Shown piece after piece: positions 10,607-21,102 of a stretch of DNA of 25,150 nt (position 1 is the stretch's first letter; the number at the start of each line of letters is the position of its first letter). The DNA lies in the NCBI GenBank assembly GCA_019648995.1, contig BLXT01000407.1, positions 126,538-151,687 of the forward strand. Reading direction: 5' to 3'. This stretch comes from Plakobranchus ocellatus. Its lineage: Eukaryota > Mollusca > Gastropoda > Plakobranchidae. The position numbers and the translations under genes are program-made. The notes under the pieces were generated by a model. The model did not search any database, was not told the origin of the DNA, and saw only the letters and a list, made by a program, of their open reading frames with translations.

Positions 10607-13600
10607 CTGCAAAGAATTTGTATGATTATTAAAAGTCTTTATACGAGACCAAAAAAAGTGAGTTTTACATCTTTCTTGATACACACAAAGAACAGTGGGG
10701 TAGTACAAATTAAAGGGGAAACAAACAAATTTAAGTTGAAAATGGCAATTAGCAAGGAAAGCTAACAGTTGAGCTGAAATTGTTTGGCAACTGAGATCGA
10801 ATTATAAGCAAAAGTTAGGGCTGTCTTTTCTGCTTTAAAATTGTTAAGGAAAACAAAGTCCTTTATTATTTCTTCCTGCTGCTTTTAAGTACGAGAAAAA
10901 ATAAGGCATAAGGAAAAAAAAAAAAATTGTTCAGACTGAATAAAAAGAAAATATGAGACCAGGCCATATGAAATGAGTCATTTGTTAGCAATCGGCGAAC
11001 AGAAATGAACTGGATTGGATATATCGGAAACTATTTGGTTACGATTATCAAAAGTTTAACCATGTCTAAACATTTCAAGACCAATTTGGCATTGAAACCA
11101 TGATTAAAAATCTATAAGTAAAGGCAAACCCTGGTTGCTTAGGATTTTTTAAATCGCTAATCTTTAAAGCGATTTTCTTATACCTTTAGAATTTTGAAGA
11201 CGGCTAGTTTGTTGTAACTATATTCAGATATGTGCCTTTTCAGCTGCATCAATCTCATGTCTGGGAAATATCTTCTAAAGACTCATTTTGTATGGCTAAG
11301 TCACATAATATTGTGATATGTCTCGATTCCTCTTCAAATTGCATCAATAAACCATTTTATCTTAGTTAAATAAAAGTACAGCCCTATGCGATTTCCTCTA
11401 AAGGGCAACACAGATGATGATGCAGTATTATCTGAGGTTTTTTTTTTGGCCTACCTTCCTTCATGATCCTCCCAACCAACACCCCAGTTGACAAAGCGAG
11501 CAATATAGGGTTTGAGCTCAGCATTTGTTTCAGGATCCCCTGCAAAACATTAAAAAAAAAAAAAATCTGAGATCAATGATTTAACAAAAAAAGAACTATG
11601 GTAGAAACAGGAATGTGTGCAAACATTACATATTTACAATTAACAATATCATATACTATTCTGAAATAGTGACAAGCCTTTACATGATAATATTTACTTT
11701 AGTATCAAGTTTCTGTGTTAAAGAAAATTGTTCCTCAAAATGCTCCTACATGAATGAGAGGAGAGAACTTGCTTTATCAGTTATGTTTTTTTTTCTCCCC
11801 GTAATAAACAGCCAGTTAAGAAATCCTCAAAGCCCAAAGGCAATTTTATTAGCAAAGGAGAACACATTTTGAAAAGTTACAAAGTTCAAAGAATTGGCTA
11901 CTTGAAACCATCAGATGGTAGATGCATAAGTGACAGTAAAATAAGAATGGCCATTGCCAAAGGTACATTCTAAACAATAAAATCAAGACTGACAAACAAA
12001 CTTAAGCATGGACACCAAAATAAGGGCAATGAAAACATAATAAAAAATTATTAATACAACTATATGGATATGAATGTTGGACAATAAACAAGGAAAGACC
12101 AAAAAAATAGAAGCAATAGCAATGATGTATTTATCAGAAGAATGATGAGGATATCCTGTTCGGAAAAAGTTAAATGAATTAGTTCTAAATAAGCTTATCT
12201 CGAGAGATCGATAAAAATCCTAAGATGGAGGCAAACACAATTTCTGGGACACATTTGCCGACACAGCAATCCCTGAGAAGATTGAAGGCAAAGGCAGTGG
12301 AGGTAAACAAAAAATAACTTTTGTTGAAAATTTGAACTCTTGGTTATAGGGAATGGTGGCAACAACAGCCCTATAAAATCTGATCTCTGGGCATAAGGGA
12401 ATGGTGGTAACAACAGCGCTATAAAATTAAATGAGAATAGGTTTGAGTGGAGGCAGAACGATGATTGCCAGTGTCTCTCCCGGACATATCAGGACTGTAC
12501 TTGTTTAGCAAAATACAGATTGAAGTTAAAATAATGAGCAAATGAGCTTATTGTTGTTCAAAATAATTAATACATTAAAAAAACAGCACTAAGCCATTTG
12601 TGATAGGGTATAAGTTTTCAAATCGGTTTTTTGTAATATATTTTACTTTATTATATTTCTGTAGCAGCTGCTTTGTATGTTTAAAAAAAAAAGGTCTGCC
12701 GGAGTATTTTGACACACCCAGTATTCAGTGTGAGCTCATTTGAACAATATTTAAACATTAGAAGTCATTGTGCTCTTTGTCGGCACTAATGTACAGAAAA
12801 AGGGTTAAAAACATAGGATCAGGGGCAAACTTAGTGTGATCAAGAGCTGCAACTAATGTAATAGTATGCATGACAGTATCTAACCAAAGTTTAAACACAG
12901 AATATGTTTTTTCTTATCTGAGGTATGTTTTACTGACCCTTGTAGGATCCAGGTACCATGAGGTGAGGGTTGTGATTCAGGGTGGAGAAGTAGCTCTCAT
13001 CAGGGAATTCTGTGTAGCTCACCCAGCGCAACAGCCTATGTGCAATGTCATTGTGAAGCATGTAGTTCACAAACCCTCGTGACGCCAGCATGAACACCAA
13101 ACCCTTGTATGGACGGATGTTGTTAGGAGGTGGAAAGGTCTCATACCATCTCCATGCAGGATGTCTGCCATGAGACACATGCAAATTTAGTTAAGCTTGA
13201 TGTATTAAACGAGAGAAATACTGCAAGCTGACTGCCTCTAGGTCATGAAAATTGTTTATTAAATATTTGATATAGTGTAAAAGAAATACATTTCAATGTA
13301 CAAAACTGTGTGATATCTTTGCTACATCTGCAGTATCACTAAACTTAGATTTTTTGTTTTACTTTATTCCCTCCAGGAAATCATAAGTAGACATAAGAAT
13401 TTAAAATACTTGAGCTAATAAGGCAAATTTTAAAGTTAAAAGCAAAAAGGTTGAAATTTACTGGTGGCTGAAAACAGAAAACAAACTCTGATTTTTCTTC
13501 TTTTCATTTTTTTTCTGCCCTTGAGAACCTTGAGTAATATTCTTAAATAATGTAAAAAAAATCTAACATAATATACTTTAGAAGTAGTAAGAAAGAAAAA

Positions 13601-16600
13601 AAGAAAAAACGATGACCAGACCTGATTAAACAATTTTAATATGTGTGAAGGAGCTATAAAAAGTTGCAAGATGTGCACATGTGATTTTATCTTCCATTAT
13701 CAAATACTTCTTTTGATCTGTTATATGTACAAAATCACAAAAGTGTGTAACTTACGGGTCACGTGTTGTGTCCACCACATTTGCCCCATTTAGAGCCTTC
13801 AGAATGCGGACAATCTGCAAATTTGTCTTCAATGGGAACTCTTGGCCAGTAAGGTTAATGAAATATTTCCAAGAGTATTTCCACAAGTCAGACATACAGT
13901 ATAACCATGGCTCTAAGGAACTGTGGGACATAACACAAGTGAAAAAGATTACTAAAAGATAAAAAAAAATGTTTTCGCATGCTAAAATATGGCAAAAAAA
14001 ATTAAGTCCTGTTTTTCTTGTTTATTTTAAATTAGAAATGCCAAATTTTACAATTGCTTGCTGTGCTTTATGATTTAAGGTTTCCCTTTGCTACAAACAG
14101 ATAGCTCAGCAACTTGACTCATTGGTAAGGCATGATGTATAGTGTTTCAATCAAGATAGAAGTTTCAGTTGGAAATTGATATAAGCTAAAATAGGACCAT
14201 ATGGAATATCTTTTGATATTTGCAAAATGCTATTTTTATATCATCTTGGAGACACCAACTATATTATCTACAAACATATCTGTTCAACCAAAAAAAATTT
14301 TTTTTTTTAAATATGCATAAGCAAGGGGAAAAAAACAAGGTGATAATTCATAGAGCTTTGCATTTTGAGAAGTTTTTTATATGACTAAAAAAAATGAACA
14401 ACTGTTATAGTTTCTCAATTATGTCTATACAGGTAAAATGTTCAAATGTTTACACTGTGTCACCCAACTATTTTCTGGAGTTCAAGCTGGCGTTTGTTTA
14501 TTTCATTTCATACATGTAGTAAATATATAAGGTAAGAAAATGATACTTGAGTGACCAAAAGTTTGAATTTTTATTTATTTAGTTTAGTGCGCATGTGTTT
14601 CATGGACGAAAAACTAAAGAACTGTTCTCACAATACTGAATGTCAAAGTTCAAGCTTTTGACTTATTAATATGAGGTACAAAGTAATACCCTAGAACCAG
14701 TACGACTAGAAGTGCTATTAGGCCGAATTGTGTCCGCCTTTCAAAAACGAGGCTGGCTCATCTGTGCATGGGCAAATATAAACAAATCTCTTTGTAGCCT
14801 AGCCTACAAGACCAGCTTCTACCCTAACAGAATCTTACGCTAAAAAAAGCAGGAAACAAGACAGTCACCAAGATCAAGCTTAAGATCAATTCAAAGTTAG
14901 TAGACCTCTTAAGAATTTTTGTTTAACTTTAGAATTGTGTATTTTTGGGCTCTTGGTAGACTTTTCTTATTGCTACTTTTATCTATACACATGCAATACC
15001 ACCTGTTGTTAGTTTAATATGGCCCTATGTGTGGGTGCACGACAAGGGCATTCTTTGAAATTGAGATCTCACTATCTTGTTATTGTTTTCCTGCTCTTGT
15101 GTGTTTTGTTTCAGAGTTAATTCCATCGAATGGAATAAACACTATAATATATGCCATAGATTTTGATAATTCATAATTGATGGGATATATACTTATGCCT
15201 ATCCACTCTCAGGAGCTGCAAAGGAAGATTGCGATGGCTGCTCTTGATAATCCATCAGACAGTGAACATCCTGTTATTCTCACAGACTTGGAGCTGGGAT
15301 CTGCTATCGATGTAGGAACATCAAAGTCTAAGAGGAGGAAAAGCCAGTTGTGCTGGGCTAAAAATTGTTCAAATGGGCGCTATGAGTGCCCAGGATTGTC
15401 CTTTTTTTGCTTTCGAAAGACGAAGAAAGGTGCAAAAAGTGGCTGATAAACTGCTGCAGGCAAGACTTGCTATACCAGTCTTCAAGAGAGCTATACCTCT
15501 AATGTCCTTTGTGCAATTCATTTTGAAGACTCAGAGTACACTCATCCTCACAGAAGGAACAGACTCAAAGCAGTTCCTACTATATTCAACATGCCTTATC
15601 CTCCACCGAAGTTTGCTAACCGGCAACCAGCTCCCAGAGAGAAAAATAATTGCTAAAGGAGGACAAAATTCATTATCACAAATACCATCCTCGTCTTCAC
15701 AACCAGTCTTTACTGAAGACCCTTCTTCACTGGAGTCTTTCACTAGCTCACAACAAAATAGGCTGGTGAAACTTCAGAAAAAGATTCCCAAAGAAAAAGC
15801 AGATGTCTACGATATTTTTTTGCACACAGCTTGACATGTCTGTCAAGAAGAAGAAAAGATGGAATACATTTTCCATATATCATGCACCACCTAGGGCTTA
15901 TCTTCTTCTGCAGCTTCCCATCAAGTATCTTAGAATAAAAGTAATAATATAACAAAATAAAAGTCCCTCAGATGGAGCCTAAAGATTGCCTGTGTATGCT
16001 TGGTTTTGACAAGATGTTTTAATGTTCCCTTAGTTACAATGTCGAGCGTGACTATATGGAAGGATTAAAGGATTTCAGAATGACTTGTGGAAGGACGGAG
16101 AAGCCTGCAAATCATGATACCCTTTTTATGGCTTGGGGTTTGATCTCCAAATGGAAACAACCTTTCGGTTATTGTCTAAGCCATTCAACAATAAAACCTA
16201 CAATTAAACATTGCGTGTTGATGGCAGCCATTGAAAAGTTGAAATCCCAGGACTTGACAGTAAAAGCAGTCACCTGGGATCAAGGATCTAACAATTATTC
16301 TGTGCTCAAAACCCTTGGAAAGACATCTGACAAGTCTTACTTTATTCATTTAGAGAGCGCAATTTTTGTCACGTTTGATCCTCCGCATTTACTAAGAATA
16401 TCAAAAATAACCTTTTGAAACATTTTTTCTTCACTGCTGATGGCGTCATGTCTTGGAAGGTCATCAAGGATTTCCCTGCAAAAGACCAAACATTTCCTCA
16501 GAAAATGGCCCCAAAGCTGACAAAGAAGCACATAAAGTCCCTGTCTTTTCCAAACTTCATGTCAACTTGGCAGCCCAAGTCCTCAGCCACAGCCCTGCCA

Positions 16601-19600
16601 ACGGAAAAGCCTTTTTGTGTCAGACAGGTATCTTTCCAGCAAGCTACATGGCTGCATCCAAGTTTTTCCAAAGACAGCCTGTTCAACAGTTTCAATCAAA
16701 GTCACTGGCGGTAGATCAAAACCCCCTTTCAAAAACTCAATAACCAAATCTTCATCTAATATTACTTTTCTTCTTGAAAGCAGGGAATGGCTTAGAACCT
16801 TTCAGTACGGTACTGAAGATGTAAAAAAAAAATGCAGAAGGCCTGCCTTGTATCCGAGAATGGTTGCAAACAATCTCAGCTTTATTGATGCTTATCGACA
16901 GCATCATTAGTGATGAAGATGGTATCAAATACTTTCTTAGCAACAGGCTCAACCAAAACACTTCAACATCTCCCTCTCATCCATCAACAAAGTCAAGAAC
17001 AAGCATAGGTGATAAACCTAGTGAAGTCAGCCAAGGCAGAAGATATCATTCCACTGGAGAATGTTGTTGCTTACATTGGGGGCTACATATGCCAGAAACT
17101 GATTCCTGTTGTATGTGAGCAATGTGGAAGTCTATTGCAAGCTGACAGCAATCGAGATGCATGACACCTAACCTTATTATCACCAAGGTGTATGTTTTAT
17201 TACTGCAACAATGGAGGACTCAAGGTACCCAGCTTTGCGCTTGTTGAATCATTGGGATTGTTTGAGGATGTCCTCCAGACTCGCAGGGTTCAGTATGCAG
17301 ATAGGGTTCACCTTGCTGCAAGGTGTTGGTCAGTTCAAATTGCAAGTGTCCAGTAGCTGCCCTTGTCGTTGGCCTTTTTCTCATTTTGAGAATTCACCAT
17401 CAGATGAAGTTGATCAACAACAGCCACCAGAAGCAACACGAAGAAAAGAAAAAGCAGCAGAAGCTCCAAAAGCTACAACATCAATAATAGAACTTTTTGC
17501 TGCCTCTTTTACCAATCAAATCAGCCTCCACCATTACACATAAGTTCACAATAGTCTTAACTATGCCTCTGTCTTTCTCTCTTAATCTCTTTATCACTAT
17601 CTCTTATTCATACTGCAACCACATAATAACTAAAGTCTCAAGTATGTTCAACTCATCTCGTGTAATCATTTTTTAACCCTTTTTTAATCTCTCTTTGTCC
17701 AGCATTCCTCATCCTCTCATTCTGCTGCTAATCTCATTAGGCCCAGCTCCTTATTTATGCTCTTTCTGTGTCATCTGCTTTTCTCTCCCTCAATACTTTT
17801 AGTATTTTCTCTGAATGTCTGCATTGTTCTAGCACTCTCAAAACATTAGCTTGTCAAATTTGCTAAATTTCAGATACAACTTCTTAAAAAAAAAATTGTG
17901 CTTTTTATTGCAAAGACCAGTCCCGATAGTCATAACGGAAATGCTGGAACAAAAATCAGTTTCACACCCATCTTAGCCTGCCTAGTTACAGCTGCTTTCT
18001 GCGCACAGTTGATCAGGATGTGGTAGGGCTCTGCGGACAACGGCTGAATACCCTTGACATTTTTAGCATAAATTTAGCCCTCTGAACTCTGATAATACTG
18101 AATTGTACAGACTCTGTTATTATTTCCACATTCAAAAGTGTGGCAGTCCGGGAAATAACCAAGTTACAGATTTACATGATCCAATGCAGACCAAAATTCT
18201 ACAATACAGATTACCACTGCTTAAAATAAGGAAAATCTGTAGCATACTTAAGCTATGCACATGCATGGTTTTCATTTACAACCAAGCATGCAGCTTCCCA
18301 AATTGACTCATAAACTTCTTTTAGACTAAAATCACACTCACCACCCATCATAAGCAGCCCAATTTTTTATCAATAACTGAAACAATATTATAAATTTGAA
18401 ACTTTCACACACAAGCTAAACATCAATCTTTAAAAATTAAATTAACTTTCAACAACTCACTTAAATTGTGCCCAGTCCACAACATTTTGTCTGGATGCCA
18501 AGAAGACATTTGGTAGGCACTGTGTGATTCCTTTCATTGAGTCTTGGATCTCCTTGTCTGACTTTGCATCCACATGGATGCAGTAGTAGTTGTGAGGGCG
18601 GTAAATGGCACGCAGCAGTCGTTCAGCCTGCTCAGGATCTCTATACATCATGATGCTTAATGGGATGAATAAAAAGGAGACCAAAGGTGAATGCTTTCAA
18701 AACCAACTAATACAGGTATGATTTTATTTTTTTAAACATAAATGAATGCAATGTATGTGTATTATTTTTACCAAATAATGGGCATTACTATTCACTATTT
18801 ATTAATCAAGAATTGAGATTATTAGAAAATGCATGGCTTAGGATTGAAAGATTTGGCAAATTAATTCATCAATCATGCAAAAGTGTTGTCAACACTGACT
18901 TAATTAGATGAAATCAGCTGCAGCAATAACATGTAAATGAAAAAAAAAAGCAAAATTTTAAAGGCAATAATACTGTACAATGAAGAACTGTTAGTGTAGA
19001 TGGTGAAAACTTGACGGGGAAAAGACAAAATAAGTGAGGTGTTAGCCACTATAATGAGGATCTGAGGGGTTTAAGCTAAACTGGCGTTGTTTAAAATAAA
19101 ATATCTGTCAAAAAACAAGGCTTATAGATTGCATCACACAAAAACATCTCTATAGCATGTTGAATGTGGAAATTTGAAGAAGCTTTGATCATTTTCATTC
19201 TTACACCTTTACTCACCTGTAGGCAATAGGAAAGTCCCTTTCCTCCTGTATGGAATGTGTGATATAACCCCGAGCCTTGACATAGCTGTCACAGTCTTGA
19301 GGAGCCGTGATGAACCGTGAAAGAGGTATCTTGGCCTGGGTATTTTGCTCCATGTACTAAGGGTGAGAAAGCACAAAAAAAGTAAGAAAAGTCATCTGTG
19401 TACCACTCCGGACACTAAGGGGTTGGTATTTCTCACATTTTTTTATAATTAGAGCTGACAAATTGAAAAACTTAGCTTTAGTATAACAATGTATTTCAAT
19501 AGCAGTGAAAACATTTGCCTATAAAGAATGCCTGGCTGCCTGTTTAATCATATTGAAAGCTCAAATTAACTGTCTCTTAGCTCATAATGACTGAGCCAAT

Positions 19601-20712
19601 AATAAATTACAAAACTCTATACGTCAAAGTTATCCATAGAGGACAGTTTCAGCCTTAGTCTAACCATTTAAAGAGCACTGATAATTTCTTAACACAGATA
19701 AAAATCAAATGGAATTATTTTCATTTTAGGCTAGGCTACAAATTCAGTGCTTTCAACTTCATTTGAGTTGTTCAGGTATTTGGACCTTACGTAAGTTGCA
19801 AATCGTGAACTCAACAGAGATTGGTGCATCTGAATCATGGTATCTGTTCATAGGGATATATTTTCCGACAAGGACTTGACTATCCAGACTAAGTGGGTAT
19901 TTACCTGCAGGGCATAGCTGACTTCCTCCTGGTCACCTTGTACCAAGGCCAGACAGCTAGGCTGCCGTTGAGGGACACTGAGTAGGCGCAGGGGACTCTT
20001 CTGTTTGCTACCCAGATGGTCTTTAAACCTTTGGAGAAAAGGGGAAAGTCAAAGACCAGACTGAATGGGTTGGCTGTATCAGATTACAAATAAAAAAAAC
20101 ATCGTTATATTTTATCTTATGGACCTCATTCATCGCATTCACATTAATGACTGTACAGTTCGTATTTTCAAACAATTTGTTATTTGTTCCTTAAATTCCT
20201 CTGCCTGCCATATGTTTGACAAAGCTACAGCATCATCTTTTCAGACGTGAATACCCTTGTCTTTCTCCTCTGATTCATTTACTCATTGATCTATTTTATA
20301 GGATCATAAAATTAAACGGGACTTGTGGTTTTTGTTTATTGCTAAAGGCATTATAGTGCACACATCATAATAAAAGCCGACAGTTCTAAAGATAATAGTC
20401 TAGAACTGCACGATATCAGCAAGTGAGCAATATATCCCACCTGGTAGCGACATCCTGCTGCAATTCCGTGGATATGTCACCACTGACGTCACTTCCCAGG
20501 ACATTGGGGTAAGGCATTCCAACAGACGGCTGGACAAGCACTGGGAATCCCGAGCGCAGTACAAAACTGACTGGTTCATCGCTCAAAGAAGGAATAAAAC
20601 GAATGATCCCTAGCAGCACCAAAAAGAGTAGGAAGGCCTTTACCACCCACGGCCTCCGGAAAGCATGGATGAGCAGGTGGAACAGGCGGTATGCGATCCG
20701 TACAACGGGCAT
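10354..20712 (-). CDS. GCNT-like beta-1,6-N-acetylglucosaminyltransferase (glycosyltransferase family 14), eight coding exons
   Basis: Joined exons, in transcript order: 20712-20441, 20028-19905, 19356-19217, 18655-18461, 13920-13756, 13164-12938, 11539-11455, 10606-10354. They total 1461 nt, or 486 codons plus stop. Members of this family add GlcNAc in beta-1,6 linkage from UDP-GlcNAc onto O-glycan or lactosamine acceptors in the Golgi. The protein has a basic cytoplasmic tail (residues 1-22), a membrane anchor (about 23-40), a variable stem, then the catalytic domain from about residue 110. Family motifs seen: DFPIAYS (173-179), LLRAIYRP, YCIHVD (203-208), YFINLTGQEFPLKTNL (from about 263), FPDE with the presumed catalytic Glu355, RRVCVFG (416-422), and LFANKF (435-440) with a probable nucleotide-binding Lys439. 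The eight cysteines (116, 154, 204, 225, 252, 410, 419, 451) match the four disulfides known from mouse core-2 enzyme. It is longer than the roughly 430-residue vertebrate GCNT1 because of a longer tail/stem and a C-terminal extension. Which acceptor it uses (core 1, core 3 or lactosamine) cannot be decided from sequence. Xylosyltransferases share family 14 but lack this motif set. Confidence 0.93.
11455..11539 (-). CDS. GT14 gene, coding exon 7
   Basis: An 85-base exon encoding residues 376-402 with partial codons at each end. The motif YIARFVNW is the family's conserved block before the C-terminal cysteine cluster. The acceptor ends GTTTTGCAG and the donor is AAG|GTAGGC. The exon is too short to be noticed as an open frame by itself. 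It was identified from splice signals and from the family sequence that must lie here. Confidence 0.92.
11941..12300 (+). pseudogene. LINE (non-LTR retrotransposon) fragment, region downstream of the reverse transcriptase
   Basis: Pieces of the C-terminal part of a LINE open frame appear on the plus strand inside intron 6 of the GT14 gene. They are RMAIAKGTF near 11944, DTKIRAMKT near 12010, LYGYECWTINKE from about 12059, RRMMRIS near 12137 and QTQFLGHICRH near 12233. The order matches the region after the reverse transcriptase in a LINE family common in mollusc genomes. Stops and frame changes separate the pieces, so it is dead and 5' truncated. It is antisense to the host gene. The piece around 12075-12100 shares a 14-base identical stretch (ACAATAAACAAGGA) with the LINE remnant near 23800. 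Confidence 0.7.
12344..12427. repeat. tandem duplication, 36-bp units with 48-bp period
   Basis: The segment 12344-12379 and the segment 12392-12427 share GGGAATGGTGG, AACAACAGC and CTATAAAAT, with only a few base differences. It lies directly after the LINE fragment and may belong to its 3' end. Confidence 0.75.
12938..13164 (-). CDS. GT14 gene, coding exon 6 (catalytic glutamate)
   Basis: Completes Pro299 and encodes residues 300-374 plus one base of Gly375. It contains LVFMLASRGFVNYML, which matches the family's sugar-acceptor region, and EFPDESYFSTL. Glu355 in PDE aligns with the proposed catalytic base Glu320 of mouse core-2 enzyme. The donor is GG|GTCAGT, slightly off consensus. The next exon continues in frame, which supports it. 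Confidence 0.93.
13756..13920 (-). CDS. GT14 gene, coding exon 5
   Basis: Completes Asn244 and encodes residues 245-298. It includes YCMSDLW (Cys252) and FINLTGQEFPLKTNLQIVR. Vertebrate core-2 enzymes have an unpaired Cys in INLCG; this protein has Thr268, which creates an N-glycosylation sequon at Asn266. The acceptor ends TCCCACAG and the donor is CC|GTAAGT. Confidence 0.95.
14722..18044. repeat. possible terminal inverted repeats of the P-element remnant
   Basis: GCCGAATTGTGTCCGC at 14722-14737 resembles the reverse complement of 18033-18044 (GCCGTTGTCCGC). Two 2-base gaps are needed. The two sites enclose the transposase remnant and would give an element of about 3.3 kb, a usual size for this superfamily. 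The match is short and I did not find an 8-bp target duplication. Confidence 0.2.
15177..17545 (+). pseudogene. P-element / THAP9-like transposase remnant
   Basis: This plus-strand region contains, in order, the parts of a P-element superfamily transposase, broken over all three frames. First comes a THAP zinc finger: CWAKNC at 15351-15368, KKWLINCC near 15434, CAIH at 15510-15521 and AVPTIF at 15570-15587. A basic coiled-coil-like stretch (RLVKLQKKI) follows. The RNase H-like core shows GFDKM (Asp at 16008), SYNVERDYMEG, WDQGSNN (Asp at 16278) and FDPPHLL near 16374. Then come KLHVNLAAQVLSHS, YFLSNRLNQ near 16931 and ENVVAYIGGYICQKL near 17057. Frameshifts are visible near 15416, 15490, 16400 and 16530. 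In-frame stops are at 15654 and 16020. After RLNQ the usual D...E block is not recognisable, so the acidic catalytic residue appears lost. It lies in intron 4 of the GT14 gene, antisense to it. Confidence 0.85.
17546..18460. other. rest of intron 4, nothing recognised
   Basis: A pyrimidine-rich stretch follows the transposase remnant (17560-17850), then AT-rich DNA up to the splice donor of exon 4. I see no coding signal. Confidence 0.5.
18461..18655 (-). CDS. GT14 gene, coding exon 4 (UDP-sugar binding fold)
   Basis: Completes Ser179 and encodes residues 180-243. It carries the most diagnostic family blocks, AERLLRAIYRPHNYYCIHVD and CLPNVFLASR (Cys204, Cys225). The acceptor ends CATTAAG and the donor is AA|GTGAGT. 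The 4540-bp intron that follows contains the P-element remnant. Confidence 0.95.
19217..19356 (-). CDS. GT14 gene, coding exon 3
   Basis: Encodes residues 133-178 plus two bases of Ser179. It contains DCDSYVKARGYI (Cys154) and EERDFPIAY, which lead directly into the catalytic core as in vertebrate GCNT proteins. The acceptor ends CCCTTAG and the donor is the consensus CAG|GTGAGT. Confidence 0.93.
19905..20028 (-). CDS. GT14 gene, coding exon 2 (stem to start of catalytic domain)
   Basis: Begins with one base that completes Arg91 and encodes residues 92-132. It includes SCLALVQGDQEEV, the first conserved cysteine (Cys116) followed by the family's GD motif. The acceptor ends CCAAAG and has a rather poor pyrimidine tract. 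The donor is CAG|GTAAAT. Confidence 0.9.
20441..20712 (-). CDS. GT14 gene, coding exon 1 (cytoplasmic tail, membrane anchor, stem)
   Basis: Encodes residues 1-90 plus two bases of Arg91. The tail has several Arg residues and is followed by a hydrophobic stretch containing AFLLFLVLLGII, as expected for a type II Golgi anchor. A good 3' splice acceptor (pyrimidine-rich, ending TTTTTCAG) lies at 20721-20720, seven bases before the ATG. The exon therefore starts at 20719 and the 5' UTR is spliced. The start context is weak (T at -3, C at +4), and the frame is open from the acceptor to the ATG. An upstream exon could therefore supply a longer N-terminus. The donor reads AG|GTGGGA. Confidence 0.85.
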
Positions 20713-21102
20713 GGAGTGCCTGAAAAACACATACATGCGCACACACATAAAAATAACATTAGTAATTACTTTAGAAAATCATTTTACATGTATGTAATGC
20801 ATGAAAAAAGAATAAAATTAAACATGTTACAATTCCTGTATTTTAATTACTAATTTAGAGCAGTGTGCAATGGGCATGGAGAGTCTGAACAAAACCAAAA
20901 GAAATAAATATGAATAAATATTATAAGACATCATAAAGCAGGCATGAAAAGCGTTTCAAACAAAAAATAGATAAGCATGATATTTATCAATATAGGAAAG
21001 CTACAGCAGACTGGGGTTTTTTAACCAATACAAACAGAAATGCGCACTCCATGCCTTATTTCAAGCTTTTGTACAAAGGGCAAGGAGTGTCTGAACATAT
21101 GC
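20707..21102. repeat. degenerate copies of the exon-1 acceptor/start-codon motif
   Basis: The plus-strand motif GGGCATGGAGTGCCTGAA (from 20707) spans the start codon and splice acceptor of coding exon 1. Similar copies occur at 20872 (GGGCATGGAGAGTCTGAAC) and 21078 (GGGCAAGGAGTGTCTGAAC). On the minus strand these read as CAG followed by ACTCTCCATGCCC or ACACTCCTTGCCC. An inverted copy (GCACTCCATGCC) is at 21044-21055. The 20872 copy has an ATG that leads to a stop after 16 codons. Confidence 0.55.

Noticed and set aside
12870-13082. Plus-strand open frame across exon 6 of the GT14 gene
   Set aside because: It is the reverse of a coding exon. The minus strand carries the family motifs and fitting splice sites.
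13768-13962. Plus-strand open frame across exon 5 of the GT14 gene
   Set aside because: It is an antisense shadow of the exon.
15531-15955. Minus-strand open frames opposite the transposase remnant
   Set aside because: They are antisense shadows of the P-element coding sequence and have no family motifs.
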